Assembly (NCBI GenBank): GCA_946699065.1
Contig: CAMPDV010000200.1
Span: 434,001 to 498,000 of the forward strand
Direction: 5' to 3'
From: Loxodes magnus
Lineage: Eukaryota > Ciliophora > Karyorelictea > Loxodida > Loxodidae
DNA length: 64,000 nt
In this document: positions 1 through 12,000 of the stretch, one piece after another
How the letters are laid out: each line of letters opens with the position of its first letter
Position numbering within the stretch: the stretch's first letter is position 1
The notes under the pieces: generated by a model
Database searches by the model: none
What the model was told of the DNA's origin: nothing
The model's input: only the letters and a program-made list of their open reading frames with translations
Made by a program: the position numbers and the translations under genes

Positions 1-250
1 TTTGTAACTTATTAAAAACTATTTTTTTTTTAATTTATGGACTTTATTTTTTTCAAAGATTGAGTTAATGCTTTATTATTACTTTCTGATGAAGATAATA
101 AGGATTTATTAATTTATACTGCATGTTAAATTTAATTAGTTGAGTTAAATCGAGTATTACTGCTGAAAAGAGTGGATGATCCAAAAGCATAAAATAAATA
201 ATTAGCAATTTAAAATACTTAAAATGTTACTTATCTAGGATATGCTTTTA

Positions 251-2311
251 ATGAAAATTATAAAGCTCAGATTTAAGAGTTTTGACGAAGAACAAAAAAT
301 GCGTGAATGGATCTATCAAAAAATTATCTAAATATCAAATTATTATCCTTGAAATTTTAAATAGGTATTTCGAGCATTGATACTACCTAAAGCGAGTATG
401 GATTAAAAGCAATTCCTTGGTCTATTCTTCTGTTATAAAAAAATAAACATGATATAATCACTCGCTAAAGAAAAGCAACAAGACGTGCTCCACAAAATAA
501 AAGACTTATTTTATTAAATCTTACTTTATTAGCTTGAATTGATTACCCTTTAAATATTACACTTCAATGAAATTTTTTGCGTTTTTAATAAAGCTTTAAA
601 GTGAATCAACGGATCAAAGATTTTAAATAGCATTTCTTTTTAACAAAAAAAGAATTTTATCTTAAATACTTTAAGAATTTAAGATCACTCACATAACATT
701 TTCAAATACATTTCAAGTCAATAGTACCAGAAAAGAATATCTAAACAAAATACGAAATAAAGTAGAATAAAAATTTTATTAAGATACAATAGGAAGGATA
801 AGTTCCTACTACACGCATTTATTTTGAAGATTTAAAAAATAACATTGAAGAATAGAAATTTCTAATTTATACTTACATAATGTTAAGCAAGGAAATGTTT
901 AAAGAAATATCAATTTTCAAATTAAGAACCTCCAGCTACTTAGTATGATTTATAATAAAGAATCTATTAAATAAAGCACTCTTGAATTTGCATTTGTAAA
1001 GAATAAGATACTATAAACATATTTCTTAATGCGAAACTCTACAAGATTTAGTCGAAGAATTTAAAGACTTCTTGAATTAGGATTTACTTAAACTTTTAAC
1101 CTGCAATTAAAAATATATTTTTCATTACTTTGCTTCTTGAAGATAGCTTTAATAAATCTATTAAATTTTTAAATGTTTTCAATCAAAATTGTTTCGTAAA
1201 AGATATGAAATAAAAAAATGACGAACAAATGGAAGAGCTATTGGTAAATTTTGGTTAAAGAGCAGTTAAAGAAAACGATTAAATGAGCATGAAAACAGAT
1301 TATTGAGATGGAAATTGCAAAACATTTTTTTATTGTCTACATTAAATATGGTAAAAAAAATTATTGATTTAAGTCCAAACTCAACATTTAACTAATCATG
1401 CTTCATATACTTGAATGAATAATACATAATTATGAGATATTTAAAATTTTATTTAAAATTAGGATAAGAAACATAAAAAATCCTAATCTTGCTATTGAAT
1501 TTTATTTAGTGAAATCAAGATTACAAAATCTGAGTTATTTAAAAAACTTGGAGAAACTTATCTAATACTTTGAAATAGAAATAGAAATATTAAAAGTTAA
1601 AGACCCTGTTCTTGAAAAAAGTTTACAAAAGAAGTGAAAAGTTCTTTTAAGATGCTACAGAAAGAGTGAGATCAATGTAAATTGCACATTTTTACATTAA
1701 ATAATATGGATATGAAACAAACAATTTCCAAATTTATACAATACTAATCTAAATAAATTTATGAATAGTGAAATAATTTCTATATATAAAATTAGAATCT
1801 TTTGCTATAATTTCTAATACTGGTTATAACAAATACACTTCAAAATTAAGTACTCTGAGATTTTTATCTATGGAAACTTTGATAGCTTCGTACATATTAA
1901 TCATTTGAAATTTTGAAAGATCTTAGTTAAGAATTTCAAGATTTACAAAAATACGACTTGATAAAGATGCTAAATATAAGAAAAACTATCTTACTCTAAT
2001 TTTCATACTTAAAAGAAGTTGAAAGAAATTGATTTTGGAATTAAAAGTTTTCTCTTAAAATTACTAAGAAGAAGAATTGAAACCCTAAAAATGAAACGAG
2101 GAATAACTACAATGGATGAATGATTTGGAGAAAGATGAAGCAGTAGAAGAAGGTGGAAAAAAAGAAAAAATATAGCAATTTAGTAAATAAAACTGATGAA
2201 TAAGATGCTAATTAACAATTTGATTACCTATATGAAAATATAGTAAAGACTTATTATTTGATTTATAACTATTATTATTATAATTAAAAAGATGGTGGGA
2301 GCTAAGATTGA
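251..2311 (+). CDS. Unknown protein, about 686 aa, frame uncertain in places
   Basis: I do not recognise this protein. With TAA/TAG as Gln and TGA as Trp, the frame from ATG 251 reads to a TGA at 2309-2311. It contains well-balanced protein-like stretches, for example around 275-460 (SFDEEQKMREWIYQ), 1090-1310 (NDEQMEELLVNFGQRAVKEN) and 1625-2000 (KEVKSSFKMLQKEWDQ; ILKDLSQEFQDLQKYD). Composition is helical, rich in Gln, Lys and Leu, with no clear membrane segment or catalytic motif. Two stretches look better in the neighbouring frame: about 37-270 (from ATG 37, LLLLSDEDNKDLLIYTACQ) and about 780-1085 (TLQDLVEEFKDFLNQ). The true gene may therefore start at or before ATG 37 and be interrupted by short indels or introns, or be decaying. 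It converges tail-to-tail with the minus-strand island at 2290-2570. Coding nature is moderately likely; the exact structure is not settled. Confidence 0.4.
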
Positions 2312-2570
2312 CCTTCTGAATCATACTTTCTGGTTTTATGGCAAGGAACAAGTTCCTTTCCTGTCGCTGAGAAAGTCCCTGGTCAAAGTCAACCTTTGCA
2401 AGGGAACGCCTTCCTCTTGATTATCCACTCCTGGTAGGGGCTTGAAGCCTGGCTGCCCATAGCGATGGAGCTCCCTGGCAGCTGCTTTTCGAAAGCAACA
2501 GGATATCCCCGTTATCCCATGAAGGGAGTGTTGGGGTCGTTAAACTGCAAGAAGTTGCATTCCAAAAACT
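2290..2570 (-). CDS. Minus-strand GC-rich coding island, unknown
   Basis: This island is visibly richer in GC than everything around it. Read on the minus strand it gives a normal-looking protein segment of about 90 residues (NFLQFNDPNTPFMGQRG, then AFEKQLPGSSIAMGSQ, then QEWIIKRKAFPCKGW). Codons end mainly in G or C (AAC, TTC, AAG, CAG, AGC). One TAA sits where Gln fits and TGA codons where Trp fits. No start codon is obvious on its upstream side, so it may be an exon or fragment of the same gene as the minus-strand island at 2800-3092, with an AT-rich 230-bp gap between that could be an intron. The plus strand also reads open, as everything does in this code, so strand choice rests on codon third positions and composition. 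I do not recognise the family. Confidence 0.4.
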
Positions 2571-2799
2571 CTTTTAGTTTAAAATTAAAAAATTATTATT
2601 AGTTAATGATTTTTTTATTTATTGGATTATATTTATTTGCCAGATCTATAGCAACTAAAAATTATTAAATTCATAAATTTTTTTTCTTCCTTTTTGCTAT
2701 CTTTAATTCTTTTTATTAACCACAATTGATTTATTAGATTTTAAGTTCATTAAATTATTTACATTTATAATAAATTTGTATAATTACTATAAATAAATG

Positions 2800-3092
2800 A
2801 GACTATAGAACATATAGTACCTCAATGGTGCGCAGTTCTTTAAAAATATTTTTAAAGTTAAAAAGTTCCTTGCTATAGTCTTCCACAAGATAGCATTCTC
2901 TAGTGAATTTTGACTTCTATAAGGCCTCGATCAGAACTCTACCTAGAGACCTTAATATCTGGCATCTTTCGTCATTAATGCTACTTGATGCCTCTTCAAT
3001 CTTCTCTTGGCTGGTTCTTCACCTATAGGGTACTTCCTGGTACCAGAGTTTAAGTCAGTTTCAGTTGGAGGATTGCTTCTCCCTATTTATTT
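2800..3092 (-). CDS. Minus-strand coding island, helical charged segment, unknown
   Basis: On the minus strand this stretch encodes about 95 residues with a balanced, charged, helical composition: WYQEVPYRW, then EKIEEASSSINDERCQILRS, then FTRECYLVEDYSKELF. TGA falls at three plausible Trp positions and TAG at a Gln. The plus-strand reading is unusually hydrophobic by comparison. Codon use (GAG, AAG, CAG, AGC, GAC, TGC) matches the island at 2290-2570 and differs from the A/T-ending codons of the plus-strand genes. The 5' end toward 3092 runs into AT-rich sequence with no ATG in frame, so the gene is partial, split by introns, or a relic. The family is unknown. Confidence 0.4.
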
Positions 3093-3140
3093 AATATAAT
3101 AATTATTCTCTTTATGATTGATTTTATTTTAAGAGTTATC

Positions 3141-4487
3141 ATGGATAAATTTTTCTTAGTTTTTCTCTCTATTATAATTAATTTTGAACCTCATCAAAAT
3201 ATTTTCTAGTAAAATCCTAAATAACATACTTTTTTCAATAATTCTTAAAACTATAGCTTCATTCATAGATGCTTTAAATACATTTTACGAGTTTTGACTC
3301 AAGCAGAAATATATAGCTTTAGATGATTATCTGAAACTTCTTTAAGATTAATTATCTCGATTGTTTAATCTGAATCAACATCTCATTTTAAAATAAATAA
3401 TCACAACCTATTAAGCTTTTAATAAGTTAAGACAACAAATTTTTCCTTATCTTTTTAAATAGCATAGATTAACTATTCTTAAACATTTGAATGCTAAATT
3501 TAGTCTAATTTTATAAACTTTCTTACTTTTATAAGATTAAACACTGCTCTGATAATAAAGATTTAGAAATATAATTTTTTTCAATTATTGATGGAAAAGA
3601 GTTTGTACATCAAAATTATAATATAATGTTGGAATGGTTATGTCAGGATTTAAATCAGGATTTTAGAGACATCGAAAATGTAATAGTTAACGAAATTCTA
3701 GAAAGGCTAGGACCAGGAAAAAGGAATCAAAAAGGTCATCCATCAAATTGAATCTCCCACTTCTGGAGAAAATTCTAGGAATCAAACTAAAAGTATTATG
3801 CGCTCAAAAGTCTCCAATCTTATCATAGAGTAGTAAATAAGCTATGATTAGCTGATAAATGTGAAGCTAGACCTCTAGGAAGAAGTTAAAAAGCTGAAGA
3901 AAGATAATAAGAAACTGTATGAAAATTTGAATTAAAGAGTAAATAAAATCGAGACTTATGACATAAGAAAAGACCTTAATGCATATTGAAATATTTCACA
4001 AGACCAGAATAAATAATCATAACACTAAAAATAGAAGTAGAAAGAAATGGACAATAAAATAGAAGAAAAAGAAGAAAACTAGCTAAAAATGCAGCATAAA
4101 ATGGACCTACAAGAATAAGGAAATGACCTAATGATAATCGAAGGAGCAAAAACTCTAAATTTAAACTTAAACAATAATAAAAGATATTATATTCTAATCT
4201 CGGAATCGTTTATAGAAAAGATGTTAAAAATTTAAAAACCTTAAATAAAAATTTTGAAAACTAGATAAAGTTGGAGAATAAAAATTAGGTCAAAAAAAAT
4301 AAAATAAAAAGAGAAAGATTATATGAAAAATAATTTAGAAAAATATACAAGATAAAAGATACATATCACTATCTGTAAGAAAGAATACCTCGTGATAGTA
4401 TGCATAGCGATGAGAAGAGTTGTAGAGATATTTAAACTTTTATATTAACCTCTAGAAAAATCTAGTTGCTAGCGGGAAAGAGATTGA
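3141..4487 (+). CDS. Unknown coiled-coil protein, about 448 aa
   Basis: From ATG 3141 the frame opens with a hydrophobic N-terminus (MDKFFLVFLSIII) that could be a signal peptide or anchor. It continues to a TGA at 4485-4487. The middle is a convincing coiled coil (VKLDLQEEVKKLKKDNKKLY, then NQRVNKIETYDIRKDLN, about 3850-3990), followed by a Gln/Lys-rich stretch (KIEEKEENQLKMQ). TAA/TAG are needed as Gln throughout, and TGA as Trp in AYWNIS. Two segments read better in the other frame: about 3545-3715 (a possible start at ATG 3491; MLEWLCQDLNQDFRDIENV) and about 4190-4440 (KDVKNLKTLNKNFEN). Short indels or introns are therefore possible. No family recognised; a structural or scaffold role is only a guess from the coiled coil. 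Confidence 0.4.
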
Positions 4488-5733
4488 AATACCTCCAAGG
4501 AAGTCACTTGTTTAATTTTTATTTGCATTTTATATGTTTGAATAGCTTTACTTATTAAGTAATTCATACTAATTTCCTTAAATTTTGATATCATGTATAG
4601 CCTCTGTTTCTTCTTAAGTAGAAGCACATAATTTAACATAGCATATTATATTGAAATAAATGAATTTCCATTAAATAAAATAGCCTCTATTCACGCATGT
4701 ATCTAAGTTTCATTAATTTACTTACTTAGCAGACTTTTAATTTTATCAGAAATATTATTTAATTCTGAGTATATTATTGCAAAATTTCCTTTATTTCTTA
4801 CATTTTATAAATATAAGTTTTTCTTATAAATTTGAATATAAAAATTGGAAAAATGAAAATATAACTTTTGCAGTTCTAAGATAAAAAGTTATTATTTAAA
4901 TCTCAAATTACAGTGAAAATAAAATAATTAGCTAGAAAATTAAAATTAAAAAGCTTATCATCCTTTAGAAAATAAAGCAAATATAGTGCTATAAAGATAT
5001 TCAATTGCTTATACATATAAACATTTATGCTTTCTTAACTGCTAAAATATTTTAACCTTTAATAAGATAAAATGCTTGAGAATTTAAATTAAAATGTCTT
5101 AAAGCATGATTCTATTAATAATGTAAGCTTTTGCCAGTTTAAATAAAATTATGCTGTATTAGATAAATATTAGATCTAAGTATCTGGTATTTCAAGCTTT
5201 ATTGCTATTTTAATAATTTACACTATTAAGAAATATATATAAATTCATGCTTTTTTATCAAAATTAATTGGTAGATATTAAAGAATTGCTTAACCTTAAT
5301 TTTGCTTAATTCTGATTGAAATTCTTCTTATCTATTATATGACTCAATTCTGATATAATCATTAAAACAAAATTCAAATAAATCTCCTTAGTCTCGCTTT
5401 ACTTTATTGGATTTACTAATTAATTTGACAGCCAGAGTTTTGCTGTTTTTTAAGTGATTAATTTATTGGAAATAAGTGAAACATTTTTAGAAAATGAGGA
5501 ATAAATAAAAAGTAATAGATATAAAGTAAAATAAGTTTAGAATATACCTTATATACAAGATTATAAATAGAAGCTATTAAGTATACATTAAAATAGCTAC
5601 TTTTTGTATTTTTAAGTATGGTTTATTCTACCTAAATTAGTTTAAATTTATTCTTTTTATTTACATTTTTATTTTTTAGTTTCATTGTGTTTTGATTATA
5701 AAAAACTTGCTTTATATTATTTTTATTATTTAA
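4488..5733. other. AT-rich interval, at most weak coding signal
   Basis: No confident gene. A weak plus-strand coding-like stretch lies at about 5093-5530. It reads as a hydrophobic, possibly membrane-spanning segment (VSGISSFIAILIIYTIKK) with Gln at TAA/TAG positions. Without a usable stop-codon test I cannot separate this from AT-rich noise. The remainder is low-complexity A/T sequence and presumably contains the upstream region of the gene at 5734. Confidence 0.3.
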
Positions 5734-7635
5734 ATGAGTCTATAAAGCTAAGACTTTTAATTCCTAGGGGTAGCTGTTTGCTCAAATCAGGATCTTCAAA
5801 AAATATAAGATTCTTAGGATTAGCAAATTCGAATAGTGGCTGTTAGGTAAAACGATTAAAAGAACAGGTTTGAGTTTGCAATAAATACAAGTTATTGCTA
5901 AGTCTTGTAATCTAGATTTAAGCTTTGCACTCAATTTTTCTTAAAGTTCTAAACATTGGAGTTCTTTTAAAAAGAAGTTTAGGATTTCTTTACAGAAATT
6001 AGAGACATTTTTACTTTTTTAGAAACTACTTTCATCTCATAATCATAACTCATTTAAAGTTACGTCAAATAAACTCATGAAAATTTAAAATTCGCTGAAA
6101 ATTAATTCGCTCATCTTGAAACTGAGTTAGCAAAATTTGTTACTTCGTATGAAGTAAGCAGAGTGGAATAAAATGCTCTCGCCAGTGCAGTTAGTAAGAA
6201 TGCTGCTAAATAATTAATATAAGAAAAAATGAAAAATGATTAACAAATCGCAGAATGTAGAGCCTATGTAAGGCTAGCATTTTAAAATAATTTATAAAAT
6301 TTTGAAACTCTATTATAACAACTCGAAAAACTTAAATAAAAGCTTCCTAACAAACTTCTAGATTTGAAAAATGAATTCGAAAGTATATAGAACTTTGATA
6401 AAGGTATCACTAGCCTCAACGCATTTGTAGATGAAGTTAATAGCAAGGGATATTTCCTTGATGATCAATAACTTATTCAAGATTTAATTTAAAAAGCTGA
6501 TATTTTCCTTTAAGCAGAATAATAATAATACGAAAGCTTTAGAAAAATAAAGATATTAATGATGATGTATTTTTATAAATTAATGAAAAGAATAAAGATT
6601 GTAGAGTTTTAAGTATACATTTCTGAAATATAGTTTAGAAAGGCAGGATAATTAGCAAAGGAGAGTTTGCTAAAAGCTTAAGAAGACGAAGCTATATCTG
6701 AAATTGAAGAAGCGTAAAACGTATTTGATAAAACGATTGATCGAAACAATTTGTAGAAGTTATGAATGATTACGTAATAAATAATTAAAGATATTCAAGT
6801 TTTGTAAAAATCAGTTAAATCAATATCTATCAGTGGATTAGGAAATATCAAAAGGATTTCTAAAGATAATCCAAATATTCAGCGAATTGATTTCAATTCC
6901 TAAAGTTTTTGAAGCTAAGAAGTTTTGGAAGCGCAATATAAACTGGATCTAACAAAGCAAGCACTATCTATGATATAAAAAGAGCAGCATTTAATTGAAT
7001 AATATAGATAAATGGAAGAATATGAGAATAATAAAATTAATACTATGAAATAAGTATTTTTGGCTCAATTATAAGATGATTCTGCTTTTACTGAGAGAAG
7101 AATTAATCTCTTTAATCAGCTTTTCAAAAGTTGTGAAATAGAGTTAAATAATATTGAATAGCAAAGCATATCTAGTCTCATAGGGAATTTGCTTTCTCAT
7201 TCTTAAGTAGTTGAACTTGGTTTTTGCTAATCTTTATGTTAACCCAATGACTTTATTTCTCAAGATATTACAATTATAAAATTATTCAAAATATTTGATC
7301 GAGTACTTAGAAGAAGATATCAAACTCGGACTAGATGTTTAGAAAGTGCGCATTAGCGAGTTTACAATAGGGAATCAATCGTTTGGGAAGATATTTACGA
7401 GCTATTGGTTGCTCCTGGTTATATAGGAGCATTAAAAACATAAGACAATAAGGTCTAGGAGGTTATTGATGGAATTAGAACTGAAAATATCAATTTCTCA
7501 CTTTTCGAAATAATTAAAAAAATTTGTTTAATTTCCTTCTACTAAAGAAAAATAAAGTTGAAAGTGGACGAAGATAACTGTAATCAACAGCTAAAGGCAA
7601 TGATGCCAAATGGAATTGAAAGATTTCAAAGATGA
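5734..7635 (+). CDS. Clean 633-aa coiled-coil protein, copy A of a paralogous pair
   Basis: ATG 5734 opens a single uninterrupted frame of 634 codons, closed by two consecutive TGA codons (7633-7638). Internal TAA/TAG read as Gln throughout. Two internal TGA codons (near 6759 and 6907) would be Trp. The protein is mostly alpha-helical with coiled-coil stretches: residues about 115-150 (ENLKFAENQFAHLETELAKF), about 205-235 (QLEKLKQKLPNKLLDLKNEF) and about 430-460. It ends in a mixed domain (NDFISQDI, then ELLVAPGYIGALK). The frame is confirmed by the degraded paralogue at 31804-33238. That copy conserves short blocks such as EQQ-YES-R, LMKR, NDF-S-DI and the ENLKF/HLE-EL region at matching spacing. 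I do not recognise the family; a structural or cytoskeletal role would be inference from the coiled coils alone. No transmembrane segment seen. Confidence 0.75.
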
Positions 7636-7638
7636 TGA

Positions 7639-9055
7639 GAGAAAGCTTACATAAAGACTAAAATAAACTTAAATCTTAATAATACATAAACATTATATTC
7701 CTTTTTATTCTATTTTTAGCTAAATTACAAACGTTACTTAGATATATAGTTCTTAAAGATTTCTATAAGCGTAAATTATAAAAGTTAATTAACTCGAATA
7801 AGTAGAATTCTTCCAATAAAAAAAAAAATCTAAGAGTAATTGTGATATATGATAACTTAAGAGTTCTTTGGCAAAATCTATTAACATAAATCTATAAACT
7901 TAATTAATAAGATTTTCAAAGAATAAAAAAACAATTTACTATGTAAGAATTATAAAATAAATTATTAACTTAAAAATCTATAAAAATATAAAAAAAAATA
8001 TTAATCTTCTTTAATCAACAATAAGACTTCTCATTTAAAATAACTTATAAGAAGGATATTAATATAGAATTGCGAAAAAAAAAATCTAACATGAAAAATT
8101 AATATCTATAATTAGGAATAAATAATAGAAAAAAATTAAAATAAAAATGTTAAAAGAAGATTCAAATTTGATTCTATAAGCTAGCAGTAAAAAGAATAAA
8201 AATATACAAACTGAAAAATTATTTTGAGAATAATTACAGGAATATAAATTCACGTAAATTTACTTTAATATATTTATCTATAAATATCTAAGAGAAATTA
8301 CTAGTGTAAAAAAAAAAAGATTGAACATTCGCAAAAAGCACATAAGGTAGATATTATAAAATTGTAAAACCTTAAAATATCAGAAAGAAAATGGAAAAAA
8401 TTTATTTTATTTTTGGAAAACAATATTAAATAGACATGCAATAATAGACTATAGAAAAGAATGAGTAAAATAAAATCATAAAAATAACACAGAAAATTAA
8501 AAAGATAATTAAAATAAAATATAAAGAAATTTTAATTGAAATGCAAAAAAAGAAGTCATTAATTAAACTAAAAAAAAAATAAAAATAACATTTGAATAAA
8601 ATGAGAAGTATAAGCAAAAAAAAATAAAATAAAAGAGAAAGAGCAAGTAAATACTATAAAAAAAAAGATGGTAAGAAAAGTCAAACTAGTCGAAAAAAAA
8701 AAAAAATATTTATTTTAAATGAAATATTAAAAATGAGAGAAATAAGATAAAAAAATAAAAATAAAAAATAGTATCTTAGAAAAAAAGAATTAAAAAAAGA
8801 AATTGAAAAAAAAAATGAATAAGTGAATATATATAAAAACATTTATTTTTTTTAATTTATAATAAAAATAAAAAATGCAAAAAAAAAAAATGATTCAAAT
8901 GATAGAGTAATTTAAAAAGCAATGTTTAATAATATAGATTTTTATAAAAAAAAGTATAAAACAAATTAAAAAAAAAAAAAAAGCAAATTAAAAAAAAATC
9001 GAAAAAAAAATTTAAAATTGAAAAACTAATAATTAGAATAAAAAAAAAATAGCTT
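7639..9055. other. A-rich gene-poor flank left of the satellite
   Basis: The plus strand becomes extremely A-rich, with many runs of 7-14 A and short AAAAT/AAATA motifs. No gene, RNA or ordered repeat can be supported. The minus-strand open stretch at 8426-8617 is low-complexity F/I/L/Y and is not a gene. The A-richness ends abruptly where the first satellite copy starts. Confidence 0.6.
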
Positions 9056-12000
9056 TTTCTGATAATGATGTTTTTTGATATCCAAAGAGAGTAGTTCTAA
9101 AGAGAATAAAGTAAGAATAAAATGGTATTAAATTGAGTGTTGAGTTTCAGAATTAAAAGACGTAAATAATTTTATTTCTGATAATGATGTTTTTTGATAT
9201 CCAAAGAGAGTAGTTCTAAAGAGAATAAAGTAAGAATAAAATGGTATTAAATTGAGTGTTGAGTTTCAGAATTAAAAGACGTAAATAATTTTATTTCTGA
9301 TAATGATGTTTTTTGATATCCAAAGAGAGTAGTTCTAAAGAGAATAAAGTAAGAATAAAATGGTATTAAATTGAGTGTTGAGTTTCAGAATTAAAAGACG
9401 TAAATAATTTTATTTCTGATAATGATGTTTTTTGATATCCAAAGAGAGTAGTTCTAAAGAGAATAAAGTAAGAATAAAATGGTATTAAATTGAGTGTTGA
9501 GTTTCAGAATTAAAAGACGTAAATAATTTTATTTCTGATAATGATGTTTTTTGATATCCAAAGAGAGTAGTTCTAAAGAGAATAAAGTAAGAATAAAATG
9601 GTATTAAATTGAGTGTTGAGTTTCAGAATTAAAAGACGTAAATAATTTTATTTCTGATAATGATGTTTTTTGATATCCAAAGAGAGTAGTTCTAAAGAGA
9701 ATAAAGTAAGAATAAAATGGTATTAAATTGAGTGTTGAGTTTCAGAATTAAAAGACGTAAATAATTTTATTTCTGATAATGATGTTTTTTGATATCCAAA
9801 GAGAGTAGTTCTAAAGAGAATAAAGTAAGAATAAAATGGTATTAAATTGAGTGTTGAGTTTCAGAATTAAAAGACGTAAATAATTTTATTTCTGATAATG
9901 ATGTTTTTTGATATCCAAAGAGAGTAGTTCTAAAGAGAATAAAGTAAGAATAAAATGGTATTAAATTGAGTGTTGAGTTTCAGAATTAAAAGACGTAAAT
10001 AATTTTATTTCTGATAATGATGTTTTTTGATATCCAAAGAGAGTAGTTCTAAAGAGAATAAAGTAAGAATAAAATGGTATTAAATTGAGTGTTGAGTTTC
10101 AGAATTAAAAGACGTAAATAATTTTATTTCTGATAATGATGTTTTTTGATATCCAAAGAGAGTAGTTCTAAAGAGAATAAAGTAAGAATAAAATGGTATT
10201 AAATTGAGTGTTGAGTTTCAGAATTAAAAGACGTAAATAATTTTATTTCTGATAATGATGTTTTTTGATATCCAAAGAGAGTAGTTCTAAAGAGAATAAA
10301 GTAAGAATAAAATGGTATTAAATTGAGTGTTGAGTTTCAGAATTAAAAGACGTAAATAATTTTATTTCTGATAATGATGTTTTTTGATATCCAAAGAGAG
10401 TAGTTCTAAAGAGAATAAAGTAAGAATAAAATGGTATTAAATTGAGTGTTGAGTTTCAGAATTAAAAGACGTAAATAATTTTATTTCTGATAATGATGTT
10501 TTTTGATATCCAAAGAGAGTAGTTCTAAAGAGAATAAAGTAAGAATAAAATGGTATTAAATTGAGTGTTGAGTTTCAGAATTAAAAGACGTAAATAATTT
10601 TATTTCTGATAATGATGTTTTTTGATATCCAAAGAGAGTAGTTCTAAAGAGAATAAAGTAAGAATAAAATGGTATTAAATTGAGTGTTGAGTTTCAGAAT
10701 TAAAAGACGTAAATAATTTTATTTCTGATAATGATGTTTTTTGATATCCAAAGAGAGTAGTTCTAAAGAGAATAAAGTAAGAATAAAATGGTATTAAATT
10801 GAGTGTTGAGTTTCAGAATTAAAAGACGTAAATAATTTTATTTCTGATAATGATGTTTTTTGATATCCAAAGAGAGTAGTTCTAAAGAGAATAAAGTAAG
10901 AATAAAATGGTATTAAATTGAGTGTTGAGTTTCAGAATTAAAAGACGTAAATAATTTTATTTCTGATAATGATGTTTTTTGATATCCAAAGAGAGTAGTT
11001 CTAAAGAGAATAAAGTAAGAATAAAATGGTATTAAATTGAGTGTTGAGTTTCAGAATTAAAAGACGTAAATAATTTTATTTCTGATAATGATGTTTTTTG
11101 ATATCCAAAGAGAGTAGTTCTAAAGAGAATAAAGTAAGAATAAAATGGTATTAAATTGAGTGTTGAGTTTCAGAATTAAAAGACGTAAATAATTTTATTT
11201 CTGATAATGATGTTTTTTGATATCCAAAGAGAGTAGTTCTAAAGAGAATAAAGTAAGAATAAAATGGTATTAAATTGAGTGTTGAGTTTCAGAATTAAAA
11301 GACGTAAATAATTTTATTTCTGATAATGATGTTTTTTGATATCCAAAGAGAGTAGTTCTAAAGAGAATAAAGTAAGAATAAAATGGTATTAAATTGAGTG
11401 TTGAGTTTCAGAATTAAAAGACGTAAATAATTTTATTTCTGATAATGATGTTTTTTGATATCCAAAGAGAGTAGTTCTAAAGAGAATAAAGTAAGAATAA
11501 AATGGTATTAAATTGAGTGTTGAGTTTCAGAATTAAAAGACGTAAATAATTTTATTTCTGATAATGATGTTTTTTGATATCCAAAGAGAGTAGTTCTAAA
11601 GAGAATAAAGTAAGAATAAAATGGTATTAAATTGAGTGTTGAGTTTCAGAATTAAAAGACGTAAATAATTTTATTTCTGATAATGATGTTTTTTGATATC
11701 CAAAGAGAGTAGTTCTAAAGAGAATAAAGTAAGAATAAAATGGTATTAAATTGAGTGTTGAGTTTCAGAATTAAAAGACGTAAATAATTTTATTTCTGAT
11801 AATGATGTTTTTTGATATCCAAAGAGAGTAGTTCTAAAGAGAATAAAGTAAGAATAAAATGGTATTAAATTGAGTGTTGAGTTTCAGAATTAAAAGACGT
11901 AAATAATTTTATTTCTGATAATGATGTTTTTTGATATCCAAAGAGAGTAGTTCTAAAGAGAATAAAGTAAGAATAAAATGGTATTAAATTGAGTGTTGAG

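Noticed and set aside
2530..2540. Telomere-like TGTTGGGG or a telomerase RNA template on the minus strand
   Set aside because: A single occurrence within a coding-like island; no tandem copies and no telomerase RNA context.
2290..2570. Structured non-coding RNA (RNase MRP/P-like; contains GAGAAAGTCCC, resembling the conserved CR-I, and several small hairpins)
   Set aside because: The minus strand reads as a well-formed protein with G/C-ending codons and sensible Gln/Trp at TAA/TGA; no convincing CR-V partner or closing helix found.
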